From contig NZ_JACIDZ010000003.1 in assembly GCF_014196625.1 (NCBI RefSeq), positions 186,001 to 250,000 of the forward strand: 64,000 nucleotides of DNA, in the 5' to 3' direction. The position numbers were made by a program, and so were the translations under genes. The notes beneath the pieces were generated by a model. The model saw nothing but the letters and a program-made list of their open reading frames with translations. It made no database searches and was not told the DNA's origin. This document shows, piece by piece, positions 60,860 to 64,000 of this stretch; within the stretch, counting starts at the first letter, position 1, and each line of letters starts with the position of its first letter. Origin of the DNA: Martelella radicis. Its GTDB lineage: Bacteria; Pseudomonadota; Alphaproteobacteria; Rhizobiales; Rhizobiaceae.

Positions 60860-61861
60860 TCAGTTGAAGTCGCGCTTTGCGATGGTGGCAATGACGTCGG
60901 TGACGGTGATGCCTTCGGCACGGGCGGCAAATGTCAGCGCCATGCGGTGCTGGAGCACCGGCGCGGCCAGTGCCTTCACATCGTCCACCGAGGGCGCGAG
61001 CCGGCCCTGATAGAGCGCGCGGGCGCGCGCCGTCAGCATCAGCGCCTGTCCGGCGCGGGGGCCCGGCCCCCAAGCCACATTGCGGTCGGTCTCCTCAAAG
61101 CCTTCGCCGGGGCGGGCGGCGCGGACCAGTTCAAGGATGGCTTCGAGCACGCTTTCGCTGACCGGCATCTTGCGGATCAGCGACTGGATTTCCATCAGCC
61201 GCGCGCCGGTAATGACGGGGCTTGCGGTTTCCTCCACGGCACCCGTGGTCTCGAGCAGAATGCGCCGTTCCGAGGCGATGTCGGGATAGCCGACATTGAC
61301 CTGCAGCAGGAAACGGTCGAGCTGGGCTTCTGGCAGGGGATAGGTGCCTTCCTGCTCCAGCGGGTTCTGCGTGGCGAGCACATGGAAGGGGCGCGGCAAG
61401 TCGTAATGCTGGCCGGCAATGGTGACGGAATATTCCTGCATGGACTGCAAAAGCGCCGACTGGGTGCGCGGCGAGGCGCGGTTGATCTCGTCGGCCATCA
61501 GCAATTGCGCAAAGACGGGGCCCTTGATGAAGCGGAAGGAGCGGCGTCCGGTTTCGCTTTCCTCCAGCACTTCGGAGCCGAGAATATCCGACGGCATCAG
61601 GTCCGGCGTGAACTGGATGCGGTTGCCGGCAAGGCCGAGAACGGTGCCGAGCGTGGTGACCAGCTTGGTCTTGGCAAGCCCCGGCACGCCGACCAGCAGC
61701 GCATGCCCGCCGGAAAGAACGGCCAGGAGCACGCTTTCCACGACATTTTCCTGACCATAGATGACCTTGGAGACTTCGGCCTTCACCTTCTGGATGTCGT
61801 CAAGCGCCCTTTCGGCCTCTGCCACGATTGCTTCAGCCGTGTTCGTGTCAGTCGCATCCAT
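60860..61861 (-). CDS. MoxR-family AAA+ ATPase
   Basis: 333 aa from ATG 61861, with GGAGA about 7 nt upstream; ATG 61867 is the alternative. Walker A GVPGLAKTKLV, Walker B LLMADEINRASPRTQSALL, sensor region VLATQNPLEQEGTYPLPEAQ and the MoxR C-terminal helical lid are all present. MoxR ATPases act as chaperones that insert cofactors or assemble vWA-domain complexes. First gene of a four-gene minus-strand operon with DUF58, BatA/DUF4159 and the large membrane protein. Confidence 0.93.
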   Translation of the reverse strand: MDATDTNTAEAIVAEAERALDDIQKVKAEVSKVIYGQENVVESVLLAVLSGGHALLVGVPGLAKTKLVTTLGTVLGLAGNRIQFTPDLMPSDILGSEVLEESETGRRSFRFIKGPVFAQLLMADEINRASPRTQSALLQSMQEYSVTIAGQHYDLPRPFHVLATQNPLEQEGTYPLPEAQLDRFLLQVNVGYPDIASERRILLETTGAVEETASPVITGARLMEIQSLIRKMPVSESVLEAILELVRAARPGEGFEETDRNVAWGPGPRAGQALMLTARARALYQGRLAPSVDDVKALAAPVLQHRMALTFAARAEGITVTDVIATIAKRDFN

Positions 61862-62016
61862 GCACATGTCTCCGCGGCCTTGGGCCAGTTCGGGGTTTCC
61901 GGGCGGTTGCCGGTTCGTCATTCGAAAAGGATAATCACCTGTTGGCGGCTGACAAGCCGGTTTGGAATGACTATTTCGAGAGCGAACAATATTCGACCCG
62001 AAACTGGGACGGAAAG

Positions 62017-62631
62017 ATGACGGACGGGACAGGACCATCGACAGGAGACGCCTCGGGGCTGGCGTCGGCGATCGCGCGTCAGCTTGAGGGCTCCGGCAAG
62101 CGCGCGCCCGCGCCGGTGGAAAAATGGGATCCGCCGTTTTGCGGCGACCTCGACATGGAAATCCGCCGCGATGGCACCTGGTTCTATCAGGGGACGCCGA
62201 TCGGCCGGGCGGCGCTCGTGCATCTGTTCTCGACGGTCTTGCGCAAGGACGATAATGGCGAGACCTATCTGGTGACGCCCGTCGAGAAGGTTCGCATCCG
62301 CGTCGAGGATGCCCCTTTCGTCGCCGTCGCGATGACGGTCTCGGGCAAGGGAGAAGAGCAGCTCCTCTCGGTGCGCACCAATATGGGCGATGTCGTGGAG
62401 ATCGGCGCCGGGCACCGGTTGCGCTTCGAAGTGTCCGGCGAAAATGCGGAACTGAAGCCCTATGTCCGGGTCAGAGGGCGGCTTGAGGCTCTGTTTTCGC
62501 GCGCGCTCACCTATGACCTTGTGGCGCTTGGCGAGGAGGTCGAGATCGACGGCACGGCGATGTTTGCGGTTCGCTCCGCGGGAGAGGTTTTTCCGGTGAT
62601 GGATATGGCGAAGCTGGAGAAGGCCCTGTGA
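62017..62631 (+). CDS. DUF1285 family protein
   Basis: 204 aa from ATG 62017 after GGACGGAAAG. The family region begins WDPPFCGDLDMEIRRDGTWF and continues YQGTPIGRAALVHLFSTVLR, with YLVTPVEKVRIRVEDAPFVA. Function is unknown; the two domains are beta-rich. It opens a unit with NUDIX and CCA-transferase genes coupled by 4-nt overlaps, divergent from MoxR. Confidence 0.9.
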   Translation: MTDGTGPSTGDASGLASAIARQLEGSGKRAPAPVEKWDPPFCGDLDMEIRRDGTWFYQGTPIGRAALVHLFSTVLRKDDNGETYLVTPVEKVRIRVEDAPFVAVAMTVSGKGEEQLLSVRTNMGDVVEIGAGHRLRFEVSGENAELKPYVRVRGRLEALFSRALTYDLVALGEEVEIDGTAMFAVRSAGEVFPVMDMAKLEKAL

Positions 62632-63266
62632 ACGCATCCGCCCACAATTTCGCCGCGGCGAGCTTCCGACAGCGCGCCCTCAGACAGCGCGGCAAGCCGC
62701 TGGAACATGCCTGGCGCGATCATGGCGACCACGCGCTCAACCCGGATCTCTCCGCCTATTACGAAGATCTCGACATGCGCTCGGCTGCCGTTCTGGTTCC
62801 GGTTGTCGATTATGGCGACGAGGCGCGGGTGATCTTCACCCGCCGGACCACGAAGCTCAGAAAACATTCCGGCCAGATCGCCTTCCCCGGAGGCTCGATC
62901 GATCCGGAAGACCGCTCGCCGGAAGATGCGGCGCTGCGCGAATGCGAGGAGGAGATCGGCCTTGACCGCCATTTCGTCCAGCCGGTCGCGCGTCTGCCGG
63001 ACTATCTCGCCGGAACCGGTTTCAGGATCACGCCGATCCTGTCGGTCGTGCGGCCGGGCTTTTCGCTCACGGCCAACCCGGACGAGGTGGACCATATCTT
63101 CGAGGTGCCGCTCGGTTTCATCATGGATCCCGCCCATCACGAGCATCGCAGCGGCCTGCTCGGCGGCATGACGCGGCGTTACTACGAAATCAATTACGGC
63201 GAATACCGGATCTGGGGCATTACCGCCGGCATCGTCAGGACAATTTATGAAAGGCTCTATGCGTGA
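62628..63266 (+). CDS. NUDIX CoA pyrophosphatase-type hydrolase
   Basis: 212 aa, GTG 62628 overlapping the DUF1285 stop. Nudix box GGSIDPEDRSPEDAALRECE followed by EEIG, with the CoA-pyrophosphatase-type approach LRKHSGQIAFPGG. It is expected to split CoA or a related dinucleotide to 4'-phosphopantetheine and an ADP moiety. The GTG-TGA overlap indicates translational coupling. Confidence 0.9.
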   Translation: MNASAHNFAAASFRQRALRQRGKPLEHAWRDHGDHALNPDLSAYYEDLDMRSAAVLVPVVDYGDEARVIFTRRTTKLRKHSGQIAFPGGSIDPEDRSPEDAALRECEEEIGLDRHFVQPVARLPDYLAGTGFRITPILSVVRPGFSLTANPDEVDHIFEVPLGFIMDPAHHEHRSGLLGGMTRRYYEINYGEYRIWGITAGIVRTIYERLYA

Positions 63267-64000
63267 AGACGGTCAGCGACGATCCATGGTTTCAGGAACA
63301 CCGGCTTCAGAAGGTTCTTGACGCGCTCAACGGCGATGGCGGCGAAACGCGGATCGTCGGCGGGGCGGTGCGCAACGCGCTGATGGGCATTCCGGTCGGC
63401 GATATCGACATGGCAACAACGCTTGTGCCGCAGGACGTGACCGCGCGGGCGAAAAAGGCCGGGATGAAGCCGGTGCCGACCGGTATTGAACATGGCACGG
63501 TGACAGTGGTGTGCGCGGGCAAGCCGTTCGAGGTGACGACGCTGCGCGCTGATGTCGAAACCTTCGGACGGCACGCCACGGTGCGCTTCGGAACCGACTG
63601 GGCCGAGGATGCTGAACGCCGCGACCTGACGATCAACGCGCTTTATGCCGACAGGGACGGTCGCGTGATCGACCTCGTGGGCGGCCTTGCCGATATCGAA
63701 ACCCGCACCGTCCGTTTCATCGGAGAGGCGGAGACCCGAATCACCGAGGACTATCTCCGGATCCTGCGTTTCTTCCGTTTCTTTGCCTTCTATGGCGGAG
63801 GCAGGCCCGATGCGGCCGGGCTGAAGGCAAGCGTGCGCCATCGCGACGGGCTGAAGACGCTTTCGGCCGAACGGGTGTGGACGGAAACGAAGAAGCTGCT
63901 CGCCGCCGATGATCCCTCGCGCGCGCTGCTGTGGATGCGCCAGACGGGCGTTCTGACAATCACCTTGCCGGAAACCGAGAAGTGGGGGATCGACGCCATC
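63263..64000 (+). CDS. CCA tRNA nucleotidyltransferase, N-terminal part (cut by window end)
   Basis: At least 246 codons from GTG 63263 (GTGA overlap), with no stop before the window edge. The protein opens MKTVSDDPWFQEHRLQKVL. The nucleotidyltransferase signature RIVGGAVRNALMGIPVGDID carries the two metal-binding aspartates (GDIDMATT), then RRDLTINALYADRDG and EDYLRILRFFRFFAFYGG. The enzyme adds or repairs the CCA end of tRNAs; since the tRNA genes in the window already encode CCA, repair is the main need. Confidence 0.93.
   Translation, partial: MKTVSDDPWFQEHRLQKVLDALNGDGGETRIVGGAVRNALMGIPVGDIDMATTLVPQDVTARAKKAGMKPVPTGIEHGTVTVVCAGKPFEVTTLRADVETFGRHATVRFGTDWAEDAERRDLTINALYADRDGRVIDLVGGLADIETRTVRFIGEAETRITEDYLRILRFFRFFAFYGGGRPDAAGLKASVRHRDGLKTLSAERVWTETKKLLAADDPSRALLWMRQTGVLTITLPETEKWGIDAI

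Noticed and set aside
1-64000. CRISPR array, prophage, transposon or biosynthetic gene cluster of NRPS/PKS type
   Set aside because: No regularly spaced repeats, integrase, transposase, structural phage genes or large synthases were found.

Overview
The window looks like a chromosomal segment of a GC-rich alphaproteobacterium of the Hyphomicrobiales (Rhizobiaceae/Aurantimonadaceae type, for example a Martelella-like organism). This is inferred from a fused trpE(G) behind a WWW leader peptide, the block comF-like - grxC - nitrilase - DUF1178, TIGR02300 and DUF1178 proteins, an EcfG-type stress promoter, an alphaproteobacterial porin, two families of RIME-like ~100 bp palindromic repeats, and the block MoxR-DUF58-DUF4159 divergent from DUF1285-NUDIX-CCA transferase. 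No phage, transposase, integrase or CRISPR array was seen.

Layout. 45-2288: a BON-MscS channel and a stress-promoter-driven pair of small membrane proteins. 2421-4190: an IlvD/Edd sugar-acid dehydratase. 4452-17582: a tightly packed nine-gene operon related to alginate synthesis (AlgD, Alg8, Alg44, AlgA, AlgG, a Sel1 protein, AlgX/J, a very large AlgK-like protein, AlgL). 17598-19229: lytic transglycosylase, TIGR02300 protein, tRNA-Ala(GGC). 19429-24321: LysR regulator divergent from lactonase plus TRAP transporter genes. 24403-27276: POT peptide transporter and porin. 27839-34891: tRNA-Ala(CGC) and housekeeping genes including grxC, mutT, argJ and a parvulin-type isomerase. 35244-43400: secA, a GH13 glucosidase, trpL-trpE(G), a CDF metal transporter. 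43540-49291: lipoprotein, aldo/keto reductase, ClpP-like protease, BenE transporter, and leuA behind a leucine-rich leader. 49576-54962: an orphan anti-sigma-like protein, TetR and Rrf2 regulators, an AhpD-like protein and glutathionyl-hydroquinone reductase. 55071-64000: the MoxR/DUF58 block and the divergent DUF1285-NUDIX-CCA block, cut by the window end.

The most striking object is the alginate-like operon. The precursor enzyme (AlgD) and the polymerase (Alg8) keep their catalytic residues. Nearly every accessory protein has lost the residues that define activity in Pseudomonas: the c-di-GMP arginines of Alg44, the cupin histidines of the AlgA isomerase half, the DPHD motif of AlgG, the histidine of the AlgX/J D-x-H-W motif, and the His/Arg/Tyr set of AlgL. 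AlgE, AlgI and AlgF are not present here. This suggests a polymannuronate-type or related polymer exported through a scaffold of pseudoenzymes. The comparisons with Pseudomonas proteins were made from memory and need an alignment.

Regulatory elements read from sequence include an EcfG promoter (GGAAC-N16-CGTT), trp and leu leader-peptide attenuators that may both be translated leaderless, a composite 18-bp-arm operator before the AhpD-like/Rrf2 pair, a LysR-type dyad, and several Rho-independent terminators.
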